From positions 1 to 58,863 of the forward strand of contig CAUJHZ010000020.1 in NCBI GenBank assembly GCA_963205185.1: a DNA stretch of 58,863 nucleotides. The letters run 5' to 3'. The notes below the pieces were generated by a model that was not told the origin of the DNA, made no database searches, and saw nothing but the letters and a program-made list of their open reading frames with translations. Shown piece by piece: positions 35,314 to 43,777 of this stretch. Source of the DNA: Planctomycetota bacterium (GTDB lineage: Bacteria; Planctomycetota; Phycisphaerae; Phycisphaerales; UBA5793). The first letter of the stretch is position 1, and every line of letters begins with the position of its first letter. The translations under genes and the position numbers were made by a program.

Positions 35314-36114
35314 TCAGTTGCGATCCCCGGCCTGGTTCTTCTCTTTCATCTCGGCCAGAAGCGCATCCACGGCTTCATCCATCTTCTCGCCGCGCACGTT
35401 CGTGTAGCGCACGCGTCCCTCGCCGTCGAGGACGAAGATGGTCGGCCAGGAGTACACGCCCCATTTCGTGGCGATCGGGCCGCGCGTGTTGCCGCCGTCC
35501 CAGAACATGGGCCACGAAAGGTTCTGCTCCTTGATGGCTTTGAGAATGCGATCCTTGGGATCGCTGTTGATGCCGAGCAGGACGAAGGGTTCATCTTTCA
35601 AACGTTCAACGAGCGACCGCTCGTGCGGGTACATGGCCCTGCAAGGCGGTCACCAATCGCCAAAGAAGTCGATGACGACGACTTTGCCGCGATACTGCTC
35701 CAGCTCCATCGACTTGCCGTCGATGCCTTCGCCCTTGATGTTGGGCGCGATGCGGCCGATCGTGAGATTCTCAACCCGATAGAGATTGGTCTTGATGAGA
35801 TCGGCGTGCTTGGGGTACTTGGCCGCCAGGGCCTTGAGGAACTCCGACGCCGTCTTCACCTGCTCGTCGGACACGGCCATGCCGCTGATGGCCACCGTGC
35901 CCAGCGCGTTGCGCAGGGCCGCGCCGTCGTCGCTTTCGGCTGCCGCCTTGATCTTGTCGAGGCGCTCCTGGAGCTGCGCATCGCTCATGGCCGGAACGTC
36001 GGCTTCCAGCAGCGAAACGGTCGTCGGCCGAGCCAACTCGGCCGCTCCCATCGCCGCCGGCGTCACCAGCGCCGCAGCCAGCACGAGGCAACTCATGCTG
36101 AATCTGACTCTCAT
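35314..36114 (-). CDS. Thioredoxin-like (TlpA/redoxin) protein, candidate selenoprotein with in-frame TGA
   Basis: Reading from ATG 36114 (GGAGG nine bases upstream, signal peptide MSCLVLAAALVTPAAMGA), the frame runs through a helical region into a redoxin domain. VVVIDFFGDW is followed by TGA (35652-35650, codon 155) and then, without any frame change, PPCRAMYPHERSLVERL and the rest of a thioredoxin fold (LLGINSDPKDR; YSWPTIFVLDGEGR with the cis-proline). The TGA sits exactly where the first redox cysteine of a WCPPC motif belongs, so the product would carry U-P-P-C. With selenocysteine the protein has 266 residues. A sequencing error or nonsense mutation TGC to TGA is the alternative. No selA/B/C/D genes are in this window. 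Confidence 0.7.
35615..35651 (-). promoter_or_regulatory. SECIS-like stem-loop immediately after the in-frame UGA
   Basis: In the mRNA, GACCGC (beginning in the UGA itself) pairs perfectly with GCGGUC 25 bases on. Inside, UGC-A-GGG pairs with CCC-GCA around a 7-base loop. Bacterial SECIS elements lie within the coding sequence directly downstream of UGA and have this general size. The usual apical-loop G is satisfied only if the closing G-C pair opens, and the loop is slightly nearer the UGA than typical. Confidence 0.45.
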
Positions 36115-36274
36115 AAATTGAATCCTCCGCATGAAAAGGGACCCGATCAGCCGCTGGACTGTAGCGCCGCGGCGGCGGCCGGTTGCACCCATCCCCGAAA
36201 CCGGCGGCGTGAGCGAGATACAGTATCGCGCCGTTCACCGCCTACCCGCACCGCCGCCAGCAAGGGAGTCCGGC

Positions 36275-38707
36275 ATGAAACGACCGCTTTGCGAATCAAG
36301 CCTCGCGCTCGCCCGCCTTCTGTGCGTCCTGACATGCGCCTGGGCGACTGCTGCAAGTCTGGCCCAAGGCCCGCCGGAGGATGCCAACTTCGCCGCCAGC
36401 GAGACGGGGCGGAAGATCATCCAGCTCGCGCAGGCGTACGAGTCGGCCGGCTTTCGCGGCGCGGTGCTCGCAGCGCGCGATGGGCAGGTCGTCGCGGCCG
36501 TCGGCGTGGGGCATGCCGATCTGAAGGGCGAGCAGCCGATCGTCCCATCCACGCTCTTCGAGATCGCGTCGATCACCAAGCCCTTCACCGCGGTCGAAGC
36601 GATGCGCCTCGCTGCGGATGGCAAACTCGATCTCGACGCGTCGATCAGCGACTACCTGCCCGGCGTGCCCGATGAGTGCAAGCCCATCACGGTGCGGCAC
36701 CTGCTGCAGCACACCTCGGGCATTCCGGGAACCAACTCGCAAGGCAGCGGCGACGACCTGGCGGCCGTGCTGCCCGTGTTTCTCAAGGGCGGGCCGCAGC
36801 GCGAGCCAGGCACGCACTGGGAATACTGGAACCAGGGCTACGCGCTGCTCAGCGCCATCATCGCGCGGGTCAGCGGCGAATCGTGCGTGGACTATTGCCG
36901 CCGCGCCGTCTTCGAGCCTGCGGGCATGGCGCACTCGTGCTTCACGGGCGATGCGCCGCCGCCGGGTGTGAACGTCGCAGTGGGCACATCGGGCTACGGC
37001 GAGCCGCGCTCGGCGCTGGAGCATCCTTACGGCAGTTACGGCTACCAGTATCGCGGCATGGGCGGACTCGTCACCAACGTGTGGGACCTGTGGCGCTGGG
37101 ACCGCGCGCTCGCCGGCGAAACGCTGCTCAGCGAGGCGAGCAAGACGGAGATGTTCACGCCCGGCGAGCGGAGTTACGGCCTGGGCTGGTTCGTGCTCAC
37201 CAACAAGGCCGGGCGCCTGATGCAGAGCCACAGCGGAGGCGTGCGCGGCTTTGCCTGCGATTTGCGCCGCTTCCCCGAGCATGAAGCGCTCGTGGTGGTC
37301 CTGAGCGCCCGCGATGATGTGCCGGTATGGCGCATCGCCGAGGCGGTGGAGGCCACGCTCTTTGGCGATCGTGAAGTGCTGCTGCCGCCGGCGCCGCTCG
37401 AATCGCAGATCGCCAGCGAGATCGCCGGCCGGTACGAAGACGAGCGCGGCAACGTGCTGACCGTGGAGCGCCAGGACGCCGTGACGCGCGCGACGGTGAA
37501 GTGGCAATCCGGGCCGACGACCCGCGCCATCCTCGGATCGGATGATCAGGGCGGGCTCGTGTTCTACGAGTGGATGAGCGCGATCGGCATGGAGATCGTG
37601 CGCGATGAGGCCGGCAGCGTGACCGCCCTGGCCATCCAGGGACATGCGTATCAAAGAAGTGCGGAGGGCGCCGGGGCCGGCGGCGATGACGGTCTGCAGA
37701 GTCGCATCGCCAAGGCCAGCGAACTGAAACTTCTCGACGAAACGCTCGCAAAGGAGTTGCTCGGCCGATACGACGACGGCAAGGGGGTGGCGCTGGTGGT
37801 GGGAGCGGTCGAGGGCGGCCACACGAGTGCCGATATCCACTGGTCGCAAAGCGGTCCCGTTTCCTATGGGCGCTTCAAGATCGATGACTCCGGTGCGCTC
37901 AAGTTCGTCGACACGGCCTCCATGGACAGTTACTCCGTTGAAGTTGGGCGAGGCGAGGACGGTGCAGTGGAAAGCATTGCCATCCTGATCGGAACCCACC
38001 GCAAACAGTTCTGGCGTCCAGGGGCGGACGGGAAAGTGACGGCGCCTGCTCAGCAGCCGGAGGCCAGCGACAACGTCGACCAGTGGCGCGACGAACTGGT
38101 TGGCAGGTATGACGACGGCGACAACCTCACCCTCACCATCACCAAAGGGTCGCGGCAACTGCTCGGGCTCTTCGAATTCAAGTCGCGCCCGGGTTTGACG
38201 ATGCACGCGAAGCTTGATAAGAACGAAGAAGGAGGCATCGTGCTGTACTATGGCGGCGGGCCGCTCGACGTCGCCATCGATCGCGATGAGAACGGCGCGG
38301 TGGCGGTGCTCCGATTCTCCGGAGAGCAGCCGCTGCCGCATCCCTTCCGACGCCTGGCGGCCGGTGAAGAACCACAGGCGCAGCCAGCCACTCCCCCACC
38401 CGCTGCCGAGCCCCCCGACTGGGCCGCGCTGCTGCTGGGTCGCTACAAAGATGAACAGGCCATCGAACTCGTCGTCGCGACCTCCGGCCGCATGGTCACG
38501 GCACAGATTCACTGGTCGCCGAAGGGGCCCATCACCTACGCCAGGCTGGAGCACACCGAGGCGGGCGAATTCGAGTTCGTCGAGTTCTCGCGTTCGCCGT
38601 CAAAGCATCCGGTCGAGATCATCCGCGATGACGCCGGCAAGGCGCAGTCGATCACCATCATCGCAGGCGAGCGCCGCCAGAAGTTCGATCGCGTGGAGGA
38701 GAAGTAG
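36275..38707 (+). CDS. Beta-lactamase-family serine hydrolase with four C-terminal repeats
   Basis: About 810 residues. ATG 36275 has GGGAG upstream and a signal peptide. The catalytic domain has SITK (S99-x-x-K102), the YWN tyrosine motif in HWEYWNQGYALLS and the HSGG triad in MQSHSGGVRGF, as in class C beta-lactamase/D-alanyl carboxypeptidase/esterase proteins. After residue about 380 come four repeats of 112-113 residues, each opening with GRYEDERG, GRYDDGKG, GRYDDGDN or GRYKDEQA (positions about 385, 497, 610, 722). Substrate unknown. Divergent from the thioredoxin-like gene. Confidence 0.85.
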   Translation: MKRPLCESSLALARLLCVLTCAWATAASLAQGPPEDANFAASETGRKIIQLAQAYESAGFRGAVLAARDGQVVAAVGVGHADLKGEQPIVPSTLFEIASITKPFTAVEAMRLAADGKLDLDASISDYLPGVPDECKPITVRHLLQHTSGIPGTNSQGSGDDLAAVLPVFLKGGPQREPGTHWEYWNQGYALLSAIIARVSGESCVDYCRRAVFEPAGMAHSCFTGDAPPPGVNVAVGTSGYGEPRSALEHPYGSYGYQYRGMGGLVTNVWDLWRWDRALAGETLLSEASKTEMFTPGERSYGLGWFVLTNKAGRLMQSHSGGVRGFACDLRRFPEHEALVVVLSARDDVPVWRIAEAVEATLFGDREVLLPPAPLESQIASEIAGRYEDERGNVLTVERQDAVTRATVKWQSGPTTRAILGSDDQGGLVFYEWMSAIGMEIVRDEAGSVTALAIQGHAYQRSAEGAGAGGDDGLQSRIAKASELKLLDETLAKELLGRYDDGKGVALVVGAVEGGHTSADIHWSQSGPVSYGRFKIDDSGALKFVDTASMDSYSVEVGRGEDGAVESIAILIGTHRKQFWRPGADGKVTAPAQQPEASDNVDQWRDELVGRYDDGDNLTLTITKGSRQLLGLFEFKSRPGLTMHAKLDKNEEGGIVLYYGGGPLDVAIDRDENGAVAVLRFSGEQPLPHPFRRLAAGEEPQAQPATPPPAAEPPDWAALLLGRYKDEQAIELVVATSGRMVTAQIHWSPKGPITYARLEHTEAGEFEFVEFSRSPSKHPVEIIRDDAGKAQSITIIAGERRQKFDRVEEK

Positions 38708-38763
38708 CGGCCCGACGTGTCCGCGCGGCCCTGCCAGAGAATCGTATCAGAAGGTAGCGTGAC

Positions 38764-39363
38764 TCAGAAAGCCGCCGGCTCGGCGGCGCGGCCGGTGCAG
38801 CCGTCCTGCCGGAGATTCAGGCGCCCGTTGGCAGCGTGGTCCGTTGACGCGGGTAGAGACGCCCCGTTTGACCCGAGCCCGGACTGTCCGTTTGACGTCG
38901 TCGCCGATCGCCCGTTCGCGCCAGGCGCGGCGGAGTGGCCGTTGACGCCGTTTCGGGCATGCAGGTGGAGCGAAACGCGATCGACCCGCACGCCCAGGCG
39001 CTGCTCAATGTCGCGGAGCACTTCGTCGGGGAGTTGCATGAGCAGGCGTTCACTCAGGTCCGCCGGCACATCGTGAATCTCGCCGGTGTCGTCGTTGAGC
39101 AGGTGCAGATGGGGCTCGAGGTCGGCGTCGAAGCGGGCGCAGCCGCAGTTGAGCGAGAGTTTGCGGGCCAGGCCGGCGTCGCAGAGGGCTTCGAGGGTGT
39201 TGTAGACGGTGGCCAGGCTCAGGCCGTCGCACCGGTGCCGCACATCTTCGAAAAGTTCTTCCGCGGTGGGGTGGGATTTGCTCGCCCGCAGGCGGTCGTA
39301 AATGGCCACCCGCTGCCGCGTGCAGCGCAAGCCGTGTTCCGTAAAGAGCCTGCGAGTTCCCAT
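38764..39363 (-). CDS. Fur-family transcriptional regulator
   Basis: 199 residues. N-terminal winged helix (LRCTRQRVAIYDRLRASKSHPTAEELF ... LSLATVYNTLEALCDAGLA) and metal-sensing dimerisation domain (CARFDADLEPHLHLLNDDTGEIHDV). The structural-zinc CxxC usually found after the His-rich motif is replaced by NDDTG, so this is a Fur/PerR relative without that site. A 60-residue Asn/Gly/Ser-rich tail follows and is unusual for the family. Which metal or peroxide signal it senses cannot be told. Confidence 0.88.
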   Translation of the reverse strand: MGTRRLFTEHGLRCTRQRVAIYDRLRASKSHPTAEELFEDVRHRCDGLSLATVYNTLEALCDAGLARKLSLNCGCARFDADLEPHLHLLNDDTGEIHDVPADLSERLLMQLPDEVLRDIEQRLGVRVDRVSLHLHARNGVNGHSAAPGANGRSATTSNGQSGLGSNGASLPASTDHAANGRLNLRQDGCTGRAAEPAAF

Positions 39364-39531
39364 TATCAGATGTTACGGCCTTTTGAGCGGATGAGCCAGC
39401 GGTTTTTTGGGGTCCACGCACCGGTGCGGCATCCCCTGAGGGCGCACCCTGACTGTACATCGGCGCGCCCGCGAGCCGGCTTGGGCCCCGCCGCCGCAGG
39501 CCGGCATGGTCCGCATGCGTTATCCTCCGCC

Positions 39532-39759
39532 ATGTCGCCCCCCACCTCCCACGGCTCGGTGCTCGTCTCCTCGCTGCTGTTCGTCGGCCTGCTGTGCGTT
39601 CTGGCCGCGTTCCTCATGCTCGGCAACGGCTGGCTCGCCGCCGCCCCGGTCATGGGTATTCAACACCCGGTCGCCGCCGGCGTGGGCGCCCTCGGGCTGC
39701 TGCTGTGCCTGGCGTCCGTCGGCCTGCGCCGCCTGCGCAGCGGCAAAGACGAGCGGTAG
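39532..39759 (+). CDS. Small membrane protein, two predicted helices
   Basis: 75 residues with two hydrophobic segments (VLVSSLLFVGLLCVLAAFLML; VAAGVGALGLLLCLASVGL) and a basic C-terminus (RRLRSGKDER). It lies divergently from fur and upstream of the M28 peptidase on the same strand. No clear ribosome binding site, so confidence is modest. Confidence 0.45.
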   Translation: MSPPTSHGSVLVSSLLFVGLLCVLAAFLMLGNGWLAAAPVMGIQHPVAAGVGALGLLLCLASVGLRRLRSGKDER

Positions 39760-39900
39760 ACGATTGCGGCGGTGAGGAATGCCGGTCGCGCGCGCCAGCC
39801 GGCGAGCCGAGCGCCGGGCGCGCACCTGGAAAGCTCTCTGCCCGCGCCGAGCCGCCCCGCTGCAACCGCCCGCCGGCGCATTGCGTATGGGCCCACAGCC

Positions 39901-40947
39901 ATGGCGATGAAGCTCATCACCCGCGCTGCCGTCCGACGACTTCGCAACCTGTTCCTGCTCATCGCCGCGGTGCTGGCGGTATGCTACTTCATCATGATCC
40001 GCATGCCGGGCAGATCGTTTCGCGGTCCGCTGCCGTCTGCGACGGCGGACCAGCAGACGCTGGCCGATGAACTCCGCAGCGATCTGCAGACTCTCGCCGG
40101 CGACATCGGCGAGCGCAACGCCTTCCTGCCCCGCAAACTCGAAGAAGCCGCGACGTTCATCGAAACGCAGCTCGAGCAGGCCGGCTATCAGGTCCAGCGC
40201 CACCCCTTCCCCGTTCACCTCGAACTCGGCCCCAACCCCGAGAGCGACACGGTCTGCTCGAATCTCTCCGTCGAGATCACCGGATCCAGCAAACCCGAAG
40301 AGATCATCATCGTCGGCGCGCACTACGACTCGATCTTCGGTTCGCCCGGCGCCAACGACAACGGCACCGGCGTCGTCGCCGCGCTTGCTCTCGCCCGCCG
40401 CATGGCCGGCTCGGCGCCGCGCCGCACGCTGCGCTTCGTCTTCTTCGTCAACGAAGAGCCGCCGTTCTTCCAGCAGGAAGGGCAGATGGGTTCGCTCGTC
40501 TACGCCCGGCAGTGTCGGCAGCGCGGCGACAACATCATCGCCATGCTCGCGCTCGAAACCATGGGGTGCTTCAGCGATGAGCCGGGCACGCAGCACTACC
40601 CGCTGGGCCTCGGAATGCTCTATCCCACGCAGGGCAACTTCATCGGCTTCGTCGGCGGCGTCGGCTCGCGCGCACTTGTTCGCAAGTGCATCGCTTCGTT
40701 TCGCCAGCACGCGCAGTTTCCTTCCGAAGGCGCCGCCCTGCCCGGCGGTATTCCCGGCGTCGGCTGGTCAGATCACTGGTCGTTCTGGCAGGCCGGCTAC
40801 GACGCCATCATGATCACCGACACCGCCCCCTTCCGCTACGCCCACTACCACGAAGCGTCCGACACACCCGACCAGATCAACTGCGACCACCTCGCCCGCG
40901 TGACCGAAGGCGTGCAGCGCGTCATCGAAGACATGGCGAAAGAGTAA
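39901..40947 (+). CDS. M28-family zinc aminopeptidase, membrane anchored
   Basis: About 348 residues from ATG 39901. N-terminal membrane anchor (LFLLIAAVLAVCYFIMI), then the peptidase fold with metal and catalytic positions: His in VGAHYDSIFG, Asp in GANDNGTGV, Glu pair in FFVNEEPPFF, acidic ligand in ALETMGCF and the final His in YAHYHEASDTPDQ. It likely trims N-terminal residues of peptides outside the cytoplasmic membrane. Confidence 0.88.
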   Translation: MAMKLITRAAVRRLRNLFLLIAAVLAVCYFIMIRMPGRSFRGPLPSATADQQTLADELRSDLQTLAGDIGERNAFLPRKLEEAATFIETQLEQAGYQVQRHPFPVHLELGPNPESDTVCSNLSVEITGSSKPEEIIIVGAHYDSIFGSPGANDNGTGVVAALALARRMAGSAPRRTLRFVFFVNEEPPFFQQEGQMGSLVYARQCRQRGDNIIAMLALETMGCFSDEPGTQHYPLGLGMLYPTQGNFIGFVGGVGSRALVRKCIASFRQHAQFPSEGAALPGGIPGVGWSDHWSFWQAGYDAIMITDTAPFRYAHYHEASDTPDQINCDHLARVTEGVQRVIEDMAKE

Positions 40948-41137
40948 GCCTGTGGGTGCCACACCGCACGCCGCATCGGCTGCTGTGTGCGAACGGGCAA
41001 AGGCGCGCAGCCTATTGAACCACTCGTCTCAGTAGGGTCCGCCATGCGGACCAACGACGTGCAAAGGCCGACGGATCTTCTACGCGCCCCCGATCGTCTC
41101 GCCGGCGCGAGACGCGGTCCGCACGGCGGACGCTACA

Positions 41138-43252
41138 TCACCCCACATCCGCAATCCCCAGCCCCTCGCCGTGCTGTTCCATCAGCCGGCGGCGCAACAG
41201 CGCGTTGGTCGGCTTGGTCAATCCTGGATCATCTTCGATCCACTGCCGCGCATCGCGCCGGGCCAGGTTGAGCAGCGCCATGTCGGTGCGCAGGTCGGCC
41301 ACGCGCAGCGACGTCGAGCCCGACTGGCGCGGCCCGAAGATTTCCCCCATCCCGCGAATCTCAAAGTCCCGCTCGGCGATCTCGAAGCCGTCGCCCGTCG
41401 AAGCGATCGCGTCGAGCCGCGCCTTGCCGTCCTCCGTCGTCGCTTCTCCGATGAAGACGCACAGCGACTTCGTCGAGCCGCGCCCGACGCGCCCGCGCAA
41501 CTGGTGCAGTTGCGACAGGCCGAACCGCTCGGCGTGCTCGACGATCATGATCGACGCGTTGGGCACATCGACGCCGACTTCGATCACCGTCGTCGCCACG
41601 AGCGCATCGATCTGCCCGGCCCGGAAGCGGTGCATGATCCGCTCGCGCGTCTCGCGCTTCAGCCGCCCGTGGATCGGCGCCAGGCGCAGCCCCTCGAACC
41701 AGCCTTCCTCGAGTTGCTTGAGGTGCGAGCGCACGTCCTTGAGCCCCCCGCCGCTCGCCTCGTCGATCGCCGGCAGCACGATGTACGCCTGCTCGTGCTT
41801 GTCGGCAATGCGTCCCGCCACGTACTCGTAGACCTCGCGCGACTTACCCGGCACGACCACGCGCGTCGCAATCGGACTGCGGCCCGGCGGCAGGCCCTTG
41901 ATCGTCGAAACATCCAGATCGCCAAACAGCGTCAGCGACAGCGTGCGCGGAATGGGCGTGGCTGTCATGACCAGCGTGTGCGGCACGACTCCGCTGTTCA
42001 TCTCGGTGCGAATCCGCAGTTCCGCCCGCTGGTGCACGCCGAAGCGGTGCTGCTCGTCGATCACCAGCACGCCGAGGCGGTGAAACGCGACCGGCTTGCT
42101 CAGCAGTGCGTGCGTGCCGATCACCAGGTCGATGTCGCCGCTCGCGAGCCGATCGAGAATCGACTTGCGCTCCGCGGCCCCCAGCGCGGCGGTCAGCAGT
42201 TCGATGCGCACCCGACTGCCTTCGAGCATCTCGGTCACCGTGAAGTAGTGCTGCTCGGCAAGAATCTCCGTCGGCGCCATGAGCGCCGCCTGCGCCCCCG
42301 ACGCCACCGCCGCGAGCATCGCGTAGAGCGCCACCACCGTCTTTCCCGAGCCGACGTCGCCCTGCAGCAGGCGGTTCATCGGCGTGGTGCTCGCAAGATC
42401 CTTGCGGATCTCCTCGATCACGCCGCGCTGGTCGCTGGTGAGTTGGAATGGAAACCTCGCGATGATGTGCTCATCGACCGCGTCGGCCGTGTTGATCGCC
42501 ACGGCGTCGCTGTGCTGGCGCAGCTGCCGCCGCTTGAGCGCGATGCCCAGTTGCAGCAGCAGCAGTTCATCCAGCGCCAGCCGCCGGCGGGCGCGTTTCA
42601 CATCATCCTCACCCTCGGGCCGGTGCACGAGCCGCAGCGCCTCGGCCAGTTCGGGAATGCTCCGCTGCTTGCGATACGACTCGGCCAGGTGATCTTCAAT
42701 CAGCGCCGTCGCCTCGTCGAGAATCGGCTGGATCGTCTTGTCGATCTGCTCGCTGCTCAGGTCTTCGCTGGCGGGATAGACCGGCCGGTAGCGCTCGCTG
42801 CGCTCGCCGGCTGGCGCTTCGGGGTCGATGACCTCCCACTTGGGATTGACGACCTGCATGTAACTGCCGTACTTCTTGGTCTTGCCCTGGATGCGCAGCG
42901 TCATGCCCGGATGGATGCGCTTGCGCAGGAACGCACTGTTGAACCACGTGAGGTGGAGCCGGCCGGTGGGGTCGATGAGATTCGCCTCGAAGCGCGCCTT
43001 GCGCCCCATGCCCGCCACGCGCGTCGCCCCGACCTCGCCGCGCGCCGTAACGACCTGCTCGGCGCCGATCTCGGCAATCGGCCGCTCGGAATGCTCGAAC
43101 TCGTAACGATGCGGGAAGTGGTGCAGCAGGTCGCTCACCGTCACCACGCCCAGCCGCTTGTACACCGCCGCGAGACGCGGCCCCACGCCGGGCAGATATT
43201 GCACCGGCATGTCCAGCCGCAGCGGCGGGCGAGTTTGGGCGGTGTCAGGCAT
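41138..43252 (-). CDS. recG: ATP-dependent DNA helicase RecG
   Basis: About 704 residues; the family remodels stalled replication forks and branched recombination intermediates. The wedge/OB domain (LTWFNSAFLRKRIHPGMTLRI) precedes the helicase core with Walker A LLQGDVGSGKTVVAL, the DEQH box VLVIDEQHRFG and TATPIPRTL. The C-terminal helicase half contains HGRLKRETRERIMHRF, TTVIEVGVDVPNA and QLRGRVGRG. The start was set at 43252 (MPDTAQTRPP); the upstream 21 codons lack similarity. Confidence 0.95.
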   Translation of the reverse strand: MPDTAQTRPPLRLDMPVQYLPGVGPRLAAVYKRLGVVTVSDLLHHFPHRYEFEHSERPIAEIGAEQVVTARGEVGATRVAGMGRKARFEANLIDPTGRLHLTWFNSAFLRKRIHPGMTLRIQGKTKKYGSYMQVVNPKWEVIDPEAPAGERSERYRPVYPASEDLSSEQIDKTIQPILDEATALIEDHLAESYRKQRSIPELAEALRLVHRPEGEDDVKRARRRLALDELLLLQLGIALKRRQLRQHSDAVAINTADAVDEHIIARFPFQLTSDQRGVIEEIRKDLASTTPMNRLLQGDVGSGKTVVALYAMLAAVASGAQAALMAPTEILAEQHYFTVTEMLEGSRVRIELLTAALGAAERKSILDRLASGDIDLVIGTHALLSKPVAFHRLGVLVIDEQHRFGVHQRAELRIRTEMNSGVVPHTLVMTATPIPRTLSLTLFGDLDVSTIKGLPPGRSPIATRVVVPGKSREVYEYVAGRIADKHEQAYIVLPAIDEASGGGLKDVRSHLKQLEEGWFEGLRLAPIHGRLKRETRERIMHRFRAGQIDALVATTVIEVGVDVPNASIMIVEHAERFGLSQLHQLRGRVGRGSTKSLCVFIGEATTEDGKARLDAIASTGDGFEIAERDFEIRGMGEIFGPRQSGSTSLRVADLRTDMALLNLARRDARQWIEDDPGLTKPTNALLRRRLMEQHGEGLGIADVG

Positions 43253-43361
43253 CGCAAAATAGGATACCCGAATCGACCGCCGCAAGCGGGAATACGCCCG
43301 CGGCCTGCGCGTCATCGATGCCCGCGGTTAGAATCCCGCCCGGGGCCAAGGAGAGCAGAGC

Positions 43362-43559
43362 ATGTCGACGGTCATTCGAATCGCGGCCATCACGATCACG
43401 CTGGCGCTGCTTGCAGGATGCGTGCTCGTCGGCGGCCGGCAGTCCATCCAGAAGCCCACGCGCGGCGAGGAACTGATCGACCTCAAGGCCGCCTACGACG
43501 CCGGCGCCCTCACCGACGAGGAATACCAGTGCCAGCGCGCTGAGATCCTGCGCAACTGA
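43362..43559 (+). CDS. Small lipoprotein with a SHOCT-like tail
   Basis: 65 residues: lipoprotein signal (AAITITLALLAGC) followed by ELIDLKAAYDAGALTDEEY and EILRN, which matches the short C-terminal SHOCT pattern (LxxLxxxGxIxxEEFxxxKxxIL). AAGGAGAGCAG precedes the ATG. Divergent from recG, followed by a hairpin. Confidence 0.65.
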   Translation: MSTVIRIAAITITLALLAGCVLVGGRQSIQKPTRGEELIDLKAAYDAGALTDEEYQCQRAEILRN

Positions 43560-43566
43560 CTTCACT

Positions 43567-43592
43567 CCCTCCCCCGGCTTTGCGGCGGAGGG
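43567..43592 (+). terminator. Hairpin after the SHOCT-like lipoprotein
   Basis: CCCTCC/GGAGGG stem extended by CCG/CGG around a GCTTTG loop, 8 bases after the stop codon, with TTCTTTC a little further on. It could be an intrinsic terminator or a dispersed palindromic repeat. Confidence 0.4.
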
Positions 43593-43711
43593 CCGGTGTG
43601 GGGGTTCTTTCAATCACCGTCGTGCATTCGGCGCGCTCCCCTGCGCCGAGCCTCCGGGTGGTCATTCGACCCTGAGGCTCATGACCCGAAGGGCGGCTAA
43701 ACAAATCGCCC

Positions 43712-43753
43712 CGATGCCTCGATGCCTCAATGCCTTGATCCCTCGATGCCTCC
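43712..43753. repeat. Tandem GATGCCTC-type octamers
   Basis: Five imperfect copies of an 8-9 base unit (CGATGCCTC, GATGCCTCAA, TGCCTTGATC, CCTCGATGCC). The same unit forms the middle of the tract at 35066-35200. It lies between the lipoprotein hairpin and moaA. Confidence 0.6.
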
Positions 43754-43777
43754 CGCCTTACGCCCCTACCATTGGCC

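Noticed and set aside
35314-35634. Second half of the thioredoxin as an independent gene starting at MYPHER
   Set aside because: It would begin inside the redoxin fold after the active site, with no ribosome binding site; it is clearly the continuation across the TGA.
36296-38554. Long minus-strand frame opposite the serine hydrolase
   Set aside because: Shadow of a gene with clear SxxK, YxN and HSGG motifs.
41171-43543. 790-codon plus-strand frame opposite recG
   Set aside because: RecG on the minus strand has all helicase motifs; the opposite frame is a high-GC shadow with Arg/His/Leu-rich sequence.
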